Positions 35,233 to 44,549 are shown, numbered from the stretch's first letter. The stretch is 64,000 nucleotides of DNA from Bacillus pumilus (GCF_038738535.1 NZ_CP046128.1:1178001-1242000), one strand, 5' to 3'. Program-made: numbers and translations. Notes: a model not told the origin generated them from the sequence alone.

Positions 35233-36149
35233 TGATATTTGAATCAAAGGTTGCAGTTGCGAACGTATGGACAGCGCCGCAGTCACCGAGAGAAATCGAT
35301 CAAAAGGTACTTCAGGGCTCCTTCAAAATCAAAGAGTGGATTGACAAGCAAACATATGAAGAAAAACTGGCTTTATGTGAAGAAAATCTGATCCAATCGC
35401 AAGTACTGCTCGGCGAACGAGTCATTGGATTAGAAGAGACAGACGGCTGGATGAAAGTCGTCATTCCGCAGCAGGCCAGCCGGAAACATCCGCAAGGCTA
35501 TCCTGGCTATATACCTGTTAACCAACTACAGCAAGTTACAGAGGGAAGTGCGCCAGCTGCATCTCATATCGTTTGTCAGAAAAAAGCCGTGCTCTATCGA
35601 AACGGGCAAGCGGACATGGAGATTAGTTTTTTAACAGAGCTGGCAGCTATAGAAGAAACGAGTGATCGCTTTCGTGTTGTCACACCAGCAGGAACAAGAG
35701 AAATCAACAAAGCAGATGTGCAGCCAGTTTCATCCATTTCCTCTATGACCGGCAAAGATGTTGTAGACACGGGGAAACAATTTATTGGTCTTTCGTATTT
35801 ATGGGGGGGCATGAGCAGCTTTGGCTATGATTGTTCGGGCTTTGCTTACAGCATGTATAAAGCGTGCGGATATCTTTTACCGAGAGACGCAAGTGACCAA
35901 GCAGTGCAAGGAACACCGGTCGCATCAAGCCATTTAGAACAAGGCGACTTATTGTTTTTTGCCAATGACAACGGAAAGGGAGCTGTCCGCCATGTTGGGA
36001 TCTACGCAGGTGACGGTATGATGCTTCATTCGCCTAAAACCGGCAGTGAAATTGAGCTGCTTTCCCTTTCTGGCACTTCATATGAAAAAGAATGGGCAGG
36101 TGCAAGACGGTATTTGCCAAGCGAGAGGAGGAATGGTCATGGCAGTTGA
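35229..36149 (+). CDS. ykfC: Gamma-D-glutamyl-L-diamino acid endopeptidase YkfC (NlpC/P60)
   Basis: 306 aa. Two SH3-like modules in the first 180 residues are followed by an NlpC/P60 domain with Cys in SFGYDCSGFAYSMY and His in VRHVGIYAGDG. It has no signal peptide, so it acts in the cytosol on imported murein tripeptides. AAAGGAG precedes the start. Confidence 0.92.
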   Translation: MMIFESKVAVANVWTAPQSPREIDQKVLQGSFKIKEWIDKQTYEEKLALCEENLIQSQVLLGERVIGLEETDGWMKVVIPQQASRKHPQGYPGYIPVNQLQQVTEGSAPAASHIVCQKKAVLYRNGQADMEISFLTELAAIEETSDRFRVVTPAGTREINKADVQPVSSISSMTGKDVVDTGKQFIGLSYLWGGMSSFGYDCSGFAYSMYKACGYLLPRDASDQAVQGTPVASSHLEQGDLLFFANDNGKGAVRHVGIYAGDGMMLHSPKTGSEIELLSLSGTSYEKEWAGARRYLPSERRNGHGS

Positions 36150-37107
36150 ACCACTTTTACAAGTAAACAATCTCAAAAAACATTTTCATCTATCGAAAGG
36201 AAGAACGCTTAAAGCGCTAGACGGTGTCTCCTTTCAGCTGAAACAAGGCGAAACGTTTGGCCTTGTTGGCGAGTCTGGCTGCGGAAAATCCACACTTGGA
36301 AAAGTGCTTATGCGTCTTTATGAACCGACAGATGGGGAAGCCTTATATGAAGGGAAAAGTCTTCATCACCTTTCTAAAAAAGAATCATTTGATTTTAATC
36401 GGCAAATTCAAATGGTGTTTCAAGATCCGTATTCCTCCTTAAATCCGCGGCTGTCTGTAAAAGATATTATGCTTGAGCCAATGGAGATTCACAACCTTTA
36501 CGGGAGTCAAAAGAAAAGAGTTGCCCGGGTGAAAGAACTACTTGAAGCTGTTGGACTTAGCTATGACTTTGCGACTCGCTATCCTCATGAATTCAGCGGA
36601 GGGCAGAGGCAGAGAATCGGTATTGCAAGAGCCCTCGCCTTAGCGCCGAAATTTATTGTGGCAGATGAGCCAATTTCTGCACTAGATGTCTCCGTTCAAG
36701 CGCAGGTTGTGAATTTGCTGAAGAAACTGCAAAAGGAGGAAGGGCTGACATTTCTCTTTATTGCGCATGACTTGTCGATGGTCAAATATATCAGCGACCG
36801 AATCGGTGTCATGTATTTAGGTCATCTCGTCGAATTGACCAGCAGTGATATGTTATATCAAACACCGCTGCACCCATATACACAAGCCTTGCTGTCAGCG
36901 ATCCCCATTCCAGATCCTGACGTGGAGGACAAGCGCAAAAGATTCATTTTAAAAGGAGAAATTCCAAGTCCAGTGAACCCGCCAAGCGGCTGTGTATTTC
37001 GAACAAGGTGTCCTGCAGCGATGGATGTGTGTGCTGAAAAAAAGCCAACATTACAAGCAGTAGAAGAAGGACATGATGTCGCCTGTCATTTATACGATCG
37101 AACATAA
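36139..37107 (+). CDS. ykfD: Oligopeptide ABC transporter ATPase YkfD
   Basis: 322 aa from the ATG at 36139, seven bases after GAGGAGG, starting 11 bp inside ykfC. Walker [12 protein letters not shown], signature EFSGGQRQRIGIARAL, Walker B FIVADEPISALD, and the C-terminal Cys motif (CVFRTRCPAAMDVC). Probably the second ATPase of the Dpp importer beside DppD. Confidence 0.92.
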   Translation: MAVEPLLQVNNLKKHFHLSKGRTLKALDGVSFQLKQGETFGLVGESGCGKSTLGKVLMRLYEPTDGEALYEGKSLHHLSKKESFDFNRQIQMVFQDPYSSLNPRLSVKDIMLEPMEIHNLYGSQKKRVARVKELLEAVGLSYDFATRYPHEFSGGQRQRIGIARALALAPKFIVADEPISALDVSVQAQVVNLLKKLQKEEGLTFLFIAHDLSMVKYISDRIGVMYLGHLVELTSSDMLYQTPLHPYTQALLSAIPIPDPDVEDKRKRFILKGEIPSPVNPPSGCVFRTRCPAAMDVCAEKKPTLQAVEEGHDVACHLYDRT

Positions 37108-37117
37108 AAATAGACAG

Positions 37118-37165
37118 AAAAAAAGCCAGCAAGTAGACAAGCTGTTCTACACGCTGGCTTTTTTA
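37118..37165. terminator. Bidirectional terminator between ykfD and ykgA
   Basis: AAAAAGCCAGC/GCTGGCTTTTT stem with A and T runs on both sides and a 22-nt top containing a minor hairpin. Confidence 0.8.
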
Positions 37166-38028
37166 GTGGATGAACGCCGAATCGGCAATGTGCAGCATCT
37201 ATAAGAGCCGCCAGATTTAATGATTTCTGAAAAATCCACTTCAATGACAGTGTACCCGTGAGCGGTTAATGCAGCATTTGTTTGTTGATTGATAGGCAAA
37301 CTGATCACTTTTTTCTGCCCAATGGATAAAACGTTTGGTCCGAGTGTGAATTGCTCTTGTTCGCTTATTTCAATCAGATCATAATGCATTTTGAGCAGGT
37401 GAAGATCCTCTTTTTTGAACGCTTCAGGATAAATTAATATCTCATCATGAGACAGAATATTCATCACACAATCGAGATGCAAAATGTGAGGAGGAAGATG
37501 AATGGGAATGATGTCATGATCAGGCAGTTCTTTTTTGAGCTGATGGATAGCGGATGGGTTTGTTCTTTTGCTCGTTCCGACAAATACGCGTGTTTGATCC
37601 ACAAGCACATCGCCGCCTTCAATCGTTCCATTTGTCAGGGTAACAGTTTTCAATCCATTTCCCTGTGCCCACTCTTTTAACAATTGTTCTTCCCCTTGCC
37701 GGACCGGGGCGGCCATGCTTGAAACAAATAGTGTATGTCCAATCGTAAACCCAATATCCCGAGTAAAGACTTGCTCAGGAAAGCGGTCATTTGCCGGAAG
37801 CATGATGGGGCGTACTTGATGGTTCTTTAGGGTTTGGATCAATTGCTTATGCTGAGCAACGGCTTTCATTTGAGAAATATTTTCTCTCGCAAAATGTTTC
37901 TGGGTTTCGTTGATGATCTGTTTGATTTCCATATAGATGGGACTGCATAAAAGGACTTCTTGTAAATCGTCATATTCACTCATGCATTGCGGCATTTTGT
38001 GTATTTGTTCTGCTCTCATAGAATCCAT
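37147..38028 (-). CDS. ykgA: Arginine deiminase/dimethylargininase-superfamily protein YkgA
   Basis: 293 aa from the ATG at 38028, six bases after AAGGAGG. Catalytic Cys is in SGGSYRCCTLPI, with His and Asp in LHLDCVMNIL and FTRDIGFTIG, as in guanidino-group hydrolases. EGGDVLV is also typical. The true substrate is not known for the B. subtilis ortholog to my knowledge. It is convergent with ykfD, as in B. subtilis. Confidence 0.8.
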   Translation of the reverse strand: MDSMRAEQIHKMPQCMSEYDDLQEVLLCSPIYMEIKQIINETQKHFARENISQMKAVAQHKQLIQTLKNHQVRPIMLPANDRFPEQVFTRDIGFTIGHTLFVSSMAAPVRQGEEQLLKEWAQGNGLKTVTLTNGTIEGGDVLVDQTRVFVGTSKRTNPSAIHQLKKELPDHDIIPIHLPPHILHLDCVMNILSHDEILIYPEAFKKEDLHLLKMHYDLIEISEQEQFTLGPNVLSIGQKKVISLPINQQTNAALTAHGYTVIEVDFSEIIKSGGSYRCCTLPIRRSSTKKASV

Positions 38029-38201
38029 CAAATGGCCTCCTTGTTTGTTCATAGTTCTATTATTCCTCGTTCTAGTCATGGTTGAAACATTTCCGAAAGA
38101 AAATCTCTCACAAGAGACTAAAGCAAAAAGTTTAGACAAACCTAAAAGAATAGTGTTTAATAAAAGTCGTTCCGCATTCACGAAAACAGCAAGAAGGAGC
38201 T

Positions 38202-38729
38202 ATGATGATGAGTGAAGAAAATTTCAAATACTGCAAGGAATCGAAAGTTGTTAAAACCAGCAGGGTATTCCCTCTCGATACGAATAACCACCAAACCTTA
38301 TTTGGCGGGAAATTAATGAGTTATATAGATGACATTGCTTCCATCTCGGCAGCAAGACACAGCCGCAGTGAAACGGTCACGGCGTCGATGGATTCTGTTG
38401 ACTTTTTAGAGCCGATTGGACAAAAAGAGTCAGTATGCTTGGAATCCTATGTGACGTGGGTCGGCACGTCTTCCATGGAAGTGTTTGTCAAAGTCATGAA
38501 AGAAAACTTGATGTCTGGAGAGCGCAGACTTGCAGCGACTTCATTTCTGACTTTTGTCTCGCTAGATGAAAACGGAAAGCCAAAACGAGTACCACAAGTC
38601 GTACCGGAAACAGAGGAAGAAATCATGCTGCATCAAACAGCGAAGCAGCGGGCAGAGGAAAGAAAAAGCCGCCGAAAGCATAGCAAGGCACTGGCTGACG
38701 CACTTGGAACAGATAAACCATGGGCGTAA
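38202..38729 (+). CDS. ykhA: Acyl-CoA thioesterase YkhA (hotdog fold)
   Basis: 175 aa with three alternative ATG codons at the start behind AAGGAG. The hotdog motif NHQTLFGGKLMSYIDDIASISA includes the helix with the catalytic Asp; VTASMDSVDFLEP follows. It hydrolyses long-chain acyl-CoA in the cytosol. The tail is rich in Lys/Arg. It is monocistronic with a terminator. Confidence 0.88.
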   Translation: MMMSEENFKYCKESKVVKTSRVFPLDTNNHQTLFGGKLMSYIDDIASISAARHSRSETVTASMDSVDFLEPIGQKESVCLESYVTWVGTSSMEVFVKVMKENLMSGERRLAATSFLTFVSLDENGKPKRVPQVVPETEEEIMLHQTAKQRAEERKSRRKHSKALADALGTDKPWA

Positions 38730-38730
38730 A

Positions 38731-38759
38731 AATCACCCTTTCAGCGGTGATTTTTTTCT
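38731..38759 (+). terminator. Terminator of ykhA
   Basis: AAATCACC/GGTGATTT stem with an 8-nt loop, then T residues. Confidence 0.8.
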
Positions 38760-38767
38760 AGGATAGT

Positions 38768-38822
38768 ATCTTGCATGACAAGATAGTGTGTGGTAAGATG
38801 ATGCTATCTTGTGATGCAAGGT
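38768..38822. promoter_or_regulatory. PadR operator palindrome with embedded promoter
   Basis: Two 19-bp arms, 38768-38786 and 38804-38822, are inverted copies with two mismatches (ATCTTGCATGACAAGATAG and CTATCTTGTGATGCAAGGT). A SigA promoter TTGCAT-17-TAAGAT spans 38771-38799. Binding of the regulator here would block its own transcription. Confidence 0.7.
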
Positions 38823-38843
38823 ACTGGAATCGGAGGAACAAAG

Positions 38844-39170
38844 ATGACAACATCCACACAAATGCTAAAAGGAATTTTAGAAGGCTGCCTGCTGTCGATT
38901 ATTTCTGAGGGTGAGATTTATGGGTATGAAATGACAAAGAAGCTCGCGCATTACGGGTTTGATCAAATTAGTGAAGGAAGTATCTATCCGATCCTGCTGC
39001 GTATGCAAAAGGAACAGCTCGTGACCACTGTCACAAAAGCATCAGCGAGCGGACCGAAAAGGAAATACTATACGCTCACACAAGCTGGAGAACAAGCGCT
39101 CACAGAGTTTATTACCCGCTGGAGTGAGCTTTCAAAAAATGTAAACCGCTTATTACAAAAAGGGAAGTGA
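38844..39170 (+). CDS. PadR-family transcriptional regulator
   Basis: 108 aa from the ATG at 38844 behind CGGAGG. Winged helix with YGYEMTKKLAHYGFDQISEGSIYPIL, the PadR signature, and the wing SASGPKRKYYTLTQAGEQAL. It is cotranscribed with the DUF1129 gene 4 bp further. The large palindrome upstream suggests autorepression. Confidence 0.88.
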   Translation: MTTSTQMLKGILEGCLLSIISEGEIYGYEMTKKLAHYGFDQISEGSIYPILLRMQKEQLVTTVTKASASGPKRKYYTLTQAGEQALTEFITRWSELSKNVNRLLQKGK

Positions 39171-39174
39171 GATT

Positions 39175-39927
39175 ATGGTATCAAAAGAAACAAGACACAT
39201 CCTACTAGAGCTGAAATTATATCTCATATCAAAGGGAAAAAATGTGGACGAAATTGATGAGCTGATGGATGAATTGACGACACACGCGGTCGAGGCTGAA
39301 AAAGATGGTAAAACAGGGGAGGCTGTGTTTGGCGGAGATCCGCGGAGCTATGCTGATGAACTCGCAAAAGAGCTGTCAGGACACCATAAAGACTGGGTTC
39401 CCTTCATCAGTGCCTTCTTAATCGGGTCTCTCTTCTACATGATTTTATCAGATGCGATCAGTCAAAGTTTATCGTATTCTTGGTATGCTTTGATTGGCTA
39501 TCCGCTCGTTTTAGTGGCCAATGTCATTATGATCATTCTGATGTTTAGAGCGTCTGCCTTTCAGACAAGCCGCCGGGCATTTCTTTACTTTTGGATCTTA
39601 GGGATCTTTCAGCTGACCGCGATGGTCACAATCAAACTATTGGATCAAAAACTCGGCACACCATTACTTGTCCTGACCTCAGGTCAAAGATGGGGCGTCA
39701 TCCTGCTCATGCTGCTATGTATCATTGTCTTTAATGCAATCTTAAAGGCGAATGTCGTTTCATTGATTCCGATCATCTTTTTCGGACCGCAGCTCCTATT
39801 TGAATGGATTGGCTGGACATCACCAAGCGTGCTTCTCTTGCAAAGTCTACTATCGGTTGTGATCTTAATAGGGCTTATGCTCATTGTCTTACGCCGGACG
39901 AATAAGAAAAATGAAAATACGTTGTAA
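39175..39927 (+). CDS. DUF1129/HAAS-domain membrane protein, PadR partner
   Basis: 250 aa. An N-terminal HAAS-type helical domain (KNVDEIDELMDELTTHAVEAEKDGK is its core, residues 20-45) is followed by six or so hydrophobic segments from residue 80. Pairs of PadR regulator and such a protein are common in Firmicutes and often answer to membrane stress or antibiotics. The function here is unknown. Confidence 0.75.
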   Translation: MVSKETRHILLELKLYLISKGKNVDEIDELMDELTTHAVEAEKDGKTGEAVFGGDPRSYADELAKELSGHHKDWVPFISAFLIGSLFYMILSDAISQSLSYSWYALIGYPLVLVANVIMIILMFRASAFQTSRRAFLYFWILGIFQLTAMVTIKLLDQKLGTPLLVLTSGQRWGVILLMLLCIIVFNAILKANVVSLIPIIFFGPQLLFEWIGWTSPSVLLLQSLLSVVILIGLMLIVLRRTNKKNENTL

Positions 39928-39935
39928 AAAACAGA

Positions 39936-39973
39936 GCACATCTATAATCCTATAAGATGTGCTTTTCTTTTTC
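39936..39973. terminator. Terminator after the PadR operon
   Basis: AGCACATCT/AGATGTGCT stem with a TTTTCTTTTTC tail. Confidence 0.75.
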
Positions 39974-40047
39974 TAAAAAAATGTAGAAATGGTATCGTGT
40001 TTTTCATTACAATGGGAAGAGGACAAAAACGAAAAGGGGTTCTGTGC

Positions 40048-40536
40048 TTGGATATTTTATGGGGATATGTACTTGTGTTTGTATTGGCTGCTCTGCCTTT
40101 TTTTGAAGTGGTAGGTGTCGTTCCGTTGGCCATTTTAAGTGGCATGCATCCTGTACCGACTGCGGTCATTGGATTCATCGGCAATTTTTTTACCGTTTTA
40201 CTTCTCATTGTTTTCGTAGACCGCTTCAAAGCATGGCGGTTGAAGAGAAAAGAGGACAAAAGTGATGAAAAAGGAGAGAAAAAGCAGCTGCGGGCCAGAA
40301 GAATTTGGGAACGATATGGTCTCCCGGGATTAGCACTCGTCGGTCCTTTTATCATCGGCAGTCATCTAGCGGCATTTATGTGCATGAGCTTCGGGACGAA
40401 AAGAAAGCAAGTCGCAGTGTGGATGACAGTCAGTTTAATGATGTGGACAGCGCTGGCAGCTAGTTTAACCGGTGCGGGAATCCATTACTTTGCCCCAGAT
40501 TCAAATGGATTGTTCGGAGATATTTTTAGTCAGTAA
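40048..40536 (+). CDS. Small multidrug export family protein (Sm_multidrug_ex)
   Basis: 162 aa from a TTG at 40048, behind AAAAGGGG. Four or so hydrophobic segments, with a Lys/Glu-rich cytosolic loop (about residues 70-95) between them. ALPFFEVVGVVPLAI and ERYGLPGLALVGPFIIGSHLAA resemble the Pfam family called putative small multidrug export protein. The name is not well tested; substrate unknown. Confidence 0.65.
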   Translation: MDILWGYVLVFVLAALPFFEVVGVVPLAILSGMHPVPTAVIGFIGNFFTVLLLIVFVDRFKAWRLKRKEDKSDEKGEKKQLRARRIWERYGLPGLALVGPFIIGSHLAAFMCMSFGTKRKQVAVWMTVSLMMWTALAASLTGAGIHYFAPDSNGLFGDIFSQ

Positions 40537-40554
40537 GTGAGGGGAGGATCATAA

Positions 40555-41100
40555 ATGAAACTTCAAACACGGACAGTGCTTGAAACAGAGCGCCTTAGAC
40601 TGAGAACGATGAATGAACATGATGCGCCATTTTTATATGATATGTTGTTCCAAGATGAAGAAGTGATGAAGTATTATCCTTCTTTGAAGGATGAGCAGCA
40701 GACGAAAGAGTGGATTGCATGGAATCAAAAGAATGACCGCATGTATCATACTTCCCTCTGGATCATTGAAGAGAAAGAAACGAATGAACCACTTGGACAA
40801 AGCGGGATTGTTCTGCAAAACATTGAAGGACAAACAGAACTTGAAATCGGCTATATGCTAAAGAAAGCAGCATGGGGGAATGGCTATGCTGCTGAAGCCG
40901 CAAAAGGCTGTCTCACCTATGGCTTTGAAGAAATGAAGGTCAGACGAATGGTCAGCTTAATACGCCCAGAGAATGAATCGTCTGTAAAGGTCGCTTTAAA
41001 AATGGGTATGAAAAAAGAAAAAACCATTTCAAAATGGGATCAGATCATTGATGTATACAGCATCATCCGTAACGAAGAAAACGGCTCGCTTACCGAATAA
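40555..41100 (+). CDS. GNAT-family N-acetyltransferase (RimJ/RimL-like)
   Basis: 181 aa. The pattern TERLRLRTMNEHDAPFLYDM and ELEIGYMLKKAAWGNGYAAEAAKGCLTYGF contains the acetyl-CoA loop (WGNGYA). Members acetylate protein N-termini or small amines. It follows the previous gene by 18 bp, so it may be cotranscribed. Its stop lies inside a terminator stem. Confidence 0.8.
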   Translation: MKLQTRTVLETERLRLRTMNEHDAPFLYDMLFQDEEVMKYYPSLKDEQQTKEWIAWNQKNDRMYHTSLWIIEEKETNEPLGQSGIVLQNIEGQTELEIGYMLKKAAWGNGYAAEAAKGCLTYGFEEMKVRRMVSLIRPENESSVKVALKMGMKKEKTISKWDQIIDVYSIIRNEENGSLTE

Positions 41101-41119
41101 GCAGAGCCGTTTTTTCTTT
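41086..41119. terminator. Bidirectional terminator between GNAT gene and ada
   Basis: AACGGCTC/GAGCCGTT stem around the GNAT stop codon, then TTTTTCTTTT. Confidence 0.75.
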
Positions 41120-42162
41120 TATATACGCTGTTCTAGCTGAAGCAAATATTTCTTCCGTTCAACTCCGCCGCCGTAGCCCCCGAGTTCACCACTTGTTTGA
41201 ATGACGCGGTGGCATGGAATGATAATCGCTAATTGGTTGGCACCATTTGCATTACCAATCGCCCGGACCAAATGAGGATCGCCCAGCATCATAGCAAGCT
41301 CGCGGTAAGAACTTGTTTCGCCTGATGGAATACGCGTGAGCAGGTCCCACACCTTCATTTGAAAAGGGGTGCCATGTAAGGAAAGTGGTACCGAGAACTG
41401 CGTGAGTTTTTTCTCAAAATATAAGGTCAATTCCTTTGCTAATTGCTGATGGACGTTTGTTTCCCCGACTAAAATACGGGCTTGATGCTTTTTTCTCATG
41501 TTCTCAATTTCCTTTTCGAGTCCCCGCCTGTCCACAAATTCCAGTAAATACACATGCGTCGCATCTGTCACGCTGATCATCCGCCCGATCGGTGTAGAAA
41601 TAAAATTAGCGTGGAGAATCTTGGTTTGCGTCTTTTTAGGGGGATTTCCCATAATTTTCGTAAATGCATCATTGAAGGCACTCGAAGATTCATAGCCCAA
41701 GGCGACCTGCTGATCAATCACTTTTTTTCCATTCAGAATTTCTTTAAAGGCAAGTCCCATTCGGCGTGATCTCGCATATTGAACAAAGGTCATACCATAG
41801 ATTTCTTTGAATTTCCGCCGTGCCGTTGCAGAGTGAATCCCTAATTGATGAAAGTCTTCTTCTTTCCAGCGTTTTTCAGGATGTGTTTCAACTGCAGAAA
41901 CGAGTGTTTTGACTTCTTCCGGAATGCTGTTAGGGTATGTTAATGGTGTGCAGCGCTTGCACGGACGATATCCTGCTAGCAGTGCTTCCTCTGCTGTAAA
42001 GAAAAACTCACAGTTCTCATATTTTGGTTTTCTAGCGGTACATGTGGCATGGCAGAAGATACCAGTGGTCTTAATGCCGGCAAAGAATGTGCCGTCATAT
42101 TGCGGGTTCTTGTCAACCAGTGCTTGATAAAATTCATGTTTCTGTTCGTCGGTTATCATCAT
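41119..42162 (-). CDS. ada: Ada: methylphosphotriester and O6-methylguanine DNA repair protein with AraC domain
   Basis: 347 aa from the ATG at 42162 behind AGAGGTGG. The N-domain carries the zinc cysteines in TGIFCHATCTARKP and YRPCKRCTPL; the first accepts the methyl group. An AraC helix-turn-helix follows (residues 85-175). The C-domain is an Ogt-type methyltransferase with the active-site Cys in IIPCHRVIQTSG. In B. subtilis these activities are split between AdaA and AdaB; here they are fused, as in E. coli. Confidence 0.92.
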   Translation of the reverse strand: MMITDEQKHEFYQALVDKNPQYDGTFFAGIKTTGIFCHATCTARKPKYENCEFFFTAEEALLAGYRPCKRCTPLTYPNSIPEEVKTLVSAVETHPEKRWKEEDFHQLGIHSATARRKFKEIYGMTFVQYARSRRMGLAFKEILNGKKVIDQQVALGYESSSAFNDAFTKIMGNPPKKTQTKILHANFISTPIGRMISVTDATHVYLLEFVDRRGLEKEIENMRKKHQARILVGETNVHQQLAKELTLYFEKKLTQFSVPLSLHGTPFQMKVWDLLTRIPSGETSSYRELAMMLGDPHLVRAIGNANGANQLAIIIPCHRVIQTSGELGGYGGGVERKKYLLQLEQRI

Positions 42163-42440
42163 ACGATCCACCTCTTGGTTTCCTATAAAATGTGATTCAG
42201 CGTACTTTGTGCTGGTAAACAAAGCGTCATCTTGGATCGTTCATCACATCAATCTTATTTCATTATATCAGCGATGTGATCATTTCTCTGTCTATCATTT
42301 AGTATACGCCGGTCTCATATCATTTCTTTCGAAAAATGAACAAGTATATTTGAAGAGGGAGAGCAAACTGGTAGACCGGCATATCGGGGTGTGATAAGAT
42401 TTTTAATACAGAATCTGCTCTAAGTCAGGTCTGTATATCA
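42163..42440. other. Intergenic region between ada and the guanidine riboswitch
   Basis: AT-rich. It holds the ada promoter region and one distant inverted pair, GCCGGTCT (42309) and AGACCGGC (42372). No gene with a ribosome site was seen. Confidence 0.5.
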
Positions 42441-42583
42441 TGAATTGGTTTTCTAGGGTTCCGTGCGCTGGTGCAGTCTGGTCCGAGAGAAAACACATAG
42501 GGTCTTAGAAGAGGCCATATGGACACGGAGGGATAAAAGCCCGGGAGATTTGATCAAACGATCGATTTCCAGGCTTTTTTTGT
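42441..42583 (+). ncRNA. Guanidine-I (ykkC) riboswitch with terminator
   Basis: The conserved blocks CTAGGGTTCCG, TGGTCCGAGAG and ACACGGAGGGATAAAAGCCCGGGAGA are present in order. Then a terminator stem forms from GCCCGGGA.../TCCAGGC with seven T (42537-42583). Guanidinium binding stabilises the aptamer and lets transcription reach ykkCD. Confidence 0.93.
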
Positions 42584-42615
42584 TGGTTGGAATCGTTCAG
42601 AAAGGAGAAGATCAG

Positions 42616-42945
42616 ATGAAATGGGGAAATGTCTTTATTGCGGCCATATTTGAAGTCGGCTGGGTGATGGGGCTGAAATATGCTCACTCGCTCATAGAAT
42701 GGGGCGCAACCATCGTTTGTATTATCGTGAGCTTTTATTTACTCATGAAAGCAACAAGTGTACTGCCAGTTGGCACACTTTATGCCGTTTTTACCGGGCT
42801 TGGGACAGCAGGTACCGTCCTCATAGGCATGGTGCTTGGTGAGCCGGTTCAGCTTGTCAAACTGCTTTTGATTGTCATGCTTTTGTGCGGTGTATTAGGG
42901 CTGAAGCTGACAACAGGTGAAAAGAAGGGAGAGGCTGAATCATGA
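42616..42945 (+). CDS. ykkC: Guanidinium exporter subunit YkkC (SMR family)
   Basis: 109 aa from the ATG at 42616 behind AAAGGAG. Four membrane helices; the key Glu is in helix 1 ([16 protein letters not shown]). It acts as a heterodimer with YkkD, using the proton gradient to push guanidinium out. It overlaps ykkD by four bases. Confidence 0.93.
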   Translation: MKWGNVFIAAIFEVGWVMGLKYAHSLIEWGATIVCIIVSFYLLMKATSVLPVGTLYAVFTGLGTAGTVLIGMVLGEPVQLVKLLLIVMLLCGVLGLKLTTGEKKGEAES

Positions 42946-43256
42946 GCTGGCTTTTACTCATTGGAGCAGGCATCTTAGAAATGCTTTGTGTGACCATGAT
43001 GAATCAATTCCAAAAAGACCGGCATGTCAAATGGATTTTATTCATTGCAGCTGGCTTTTCGATGTCCTTTCTGATGCTGTCTCTTGCGATGAATACGATT
43101 CCGATGGGAACGGCGTACGCCATTTGGACTGGAATCGGAGCTGCTGGAGGCGCCATGGTCGGTATGCTGTTTTACGGAGAGTCGAAAGACGCAAAACGTA
43201 TTTTCTTCATCGCCTTGATTTTATCTGCGGCAGTAGGATTGAAAATCATTGAATAA
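42942..43256 (+). CDS. ykkD: Guanidinium exporter subunit YkkD (SMR family)
   Basis: 104 aa, four helices, conserved Glu in [15 protein letters not shown] and the family motif [17 protein letters not shown]. Partner of YkkC. Confidence 0.93.
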   Translation: MSWLLLIGAGILEMLCVTMMNQFQKDRHVKWILFIAAGFSMSFLMLSLAMNTIPMGTAYAIWTGIGAAGGAMVGMLFYGESKDAKRIFFIALILSAAVGLKIIE

Positions 43257-43290
43257 GAAAAGGCTGGCAGATAGATGCCAGCCTTTTGTT
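43257..43290. terminator. Bidirectional terminator after ykkD
   Basis: AAAAGGCTGGCA/TGCCAGCCTTTT stem with a 6-nt loop, shared with the small convergent gene. Confidence 0.85.
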
Positions 43291-43474
43291 ACATTGAATG
43301 ATGATTGGAATCGTTTTCATTTTTGCGGTAAAGCTGGCTCACAAGCAGAAAACACACACCAAATGTGAGAAAAGGAATGAGTCTTTCACCGGCTATAAAA
43401 AGGGAAATACCTGTGATCAGACAAACGATGCCGAGCCAAAAGCTCACTTTACCAAACAAAGTCATACTTTTCAT
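43289..43474 (-). CDS. Small two-helix membrane protein of unknown function
   Basis: 61 aa from the ATG at 43474, seven bases behind AAAGGAG. Two hydrophobic helices (residues 10-27 and 31-47) and a polar His/Asn-rich end. I do not recognise a family. Confidence 0.55.
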   Translation of the reverse strand: MKSMTLFGKVSFWLGIVCLITGISLFIAGERLIPFLTFGVCFLLVSQLYRKNENDSNHHSM

Positions 43475-43636
43475 CTCCATCACTCCTTTTATGATAAAAG
43501 GTCTATTCACATTATATCACGCCAGGTGCAGAATTGAATGAATATTCAATAAAAAATAGGACTCTACATTGCTTTTTCTCTTTCCAGTCCAGTATAATAT
43601 TTCATTAGAATGAAAACGTAAATGAGGTCATGATAC

Positions 43637-44539
43637 ATGAGAACTTTGATAACAGAGAAACTTGAATTACACAGACAAAAGCATGAGCAAAAAGGAAGGT
43701 TGCTTGTCAGCTGTCCGGATCAGCCTGGAATTGTATCAGCTGTTTCTTCCTTTTTATTTGAGCACGGAGCGAATATCATTGAATCCAGCCAATACACAAC
43801 AGATCATGAAAGCGGCCGGTTCTTTTTAAGAATTGAATTTGATTGGAAAGACATCTCGGCAAATATGGATCAGCTGAAACATCAGTTTGAGCCAATTGCA
43901 GCATCATTTCAAATGACGTGGAGCATGTCGCGTGCAAGTGAGCTTAAAAAGCTGGCGATCTTTGTGTCAAAAGAGCTTCATTGTTTACATGAGCTGCTAT
44001 GGGAATGGCAAAGCGGAAATGTCATGGCTGAAATTGCGGTCGTGATCAGCAATCATGAAACGGCAAAAGATACAGTAGAATCGCTTGGAATCCCGTTCCA
44101 TTTTGTGAAGGCGAACAAAGACATTCGCAAAGAAGCGGAAAAACAGCAGCTCGCATTATTAGAAGAGTATGATATTGATGCCATTGTGCTTGCTAGATAC
44201 ATGCAAATTTTAACGCCTGAATTTATTGAACAGCACCCGAACAAAATCATTAATATTCATCATTCTTTTCTGCCAGCGTTTATTGGTGCAAATCCATATA
44301 AGCGGGCATATGAGCGGGGAGTCAAATTAATTGGCGCGACTTCTCATTATGTGACCAATGATTTAGACGAAGGACCGATCATTGAACAGGATATTGAGCG
44401 TGTAGATCACCGGGATGATGCAGAAGCATTAAAAAATATTGGCCGAACAATTGAGCGGAGTGTGCTTGCACGTGCCGTCAAATGGCATCTAGAAGATCGA
44501 ATAATTGTGCATGAGAATAAAACGATTGTATTTAATTGA
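43637..44539 (+). CDS. purU: Formyltetrahydrofolate deformylase PurU
   Basis: 300 aa. An ACT domain at residues 18-95 (GRLLVSCPDQPGIVSAVSSF) is followed by a formyl-transferase domain with IVLARYMQILTPEF, the catalytic IINIHHSFLPAFIGA and ATSHYVTNDLDEGPIIEQD. It releases formate from 10-formyl-THF and so supplies formate for purine synthesis by PurT. It stands between ykkCD and proBA as in B. subtilis (ykkE). Confidence 0.92.
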   Translation: MRTLITEKLELHRQKHEQKGRLLVSCPDQPGIVSAVSSFLFEHGANIIESSQYTTDHESGRFFLRIEFDWKDISANMDQLKHQFEPIAASFQMTWSMSRASELKKLAIFVSKELHCLHELLWEWQSGNVMAEIAVVISNHETAKDTVESLGIPFHFVKANKDIRKEAEKQQLALLEEYDIDAIVLARYMQILTPEFIEQHPNKIINIHHSFLPAFIGANPYKRAYERGVKLIGATSHYVTNDLDEGPIIEQDIERVDHRDDAEALKNIGRTIERSVLARAVKWHLEDRIIVHENKTIVFN

Positions 44540-44549
44540 CGGCTTGACT

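Noticed and set aside
42309..42379. GCCGGTCT / AGACCGGC inverted pair before the guanidine riboswitch
   Set aside because: Arms are only 8 bp and about 55 bp apart; no T tract or known operator form. Not enough to call a site.
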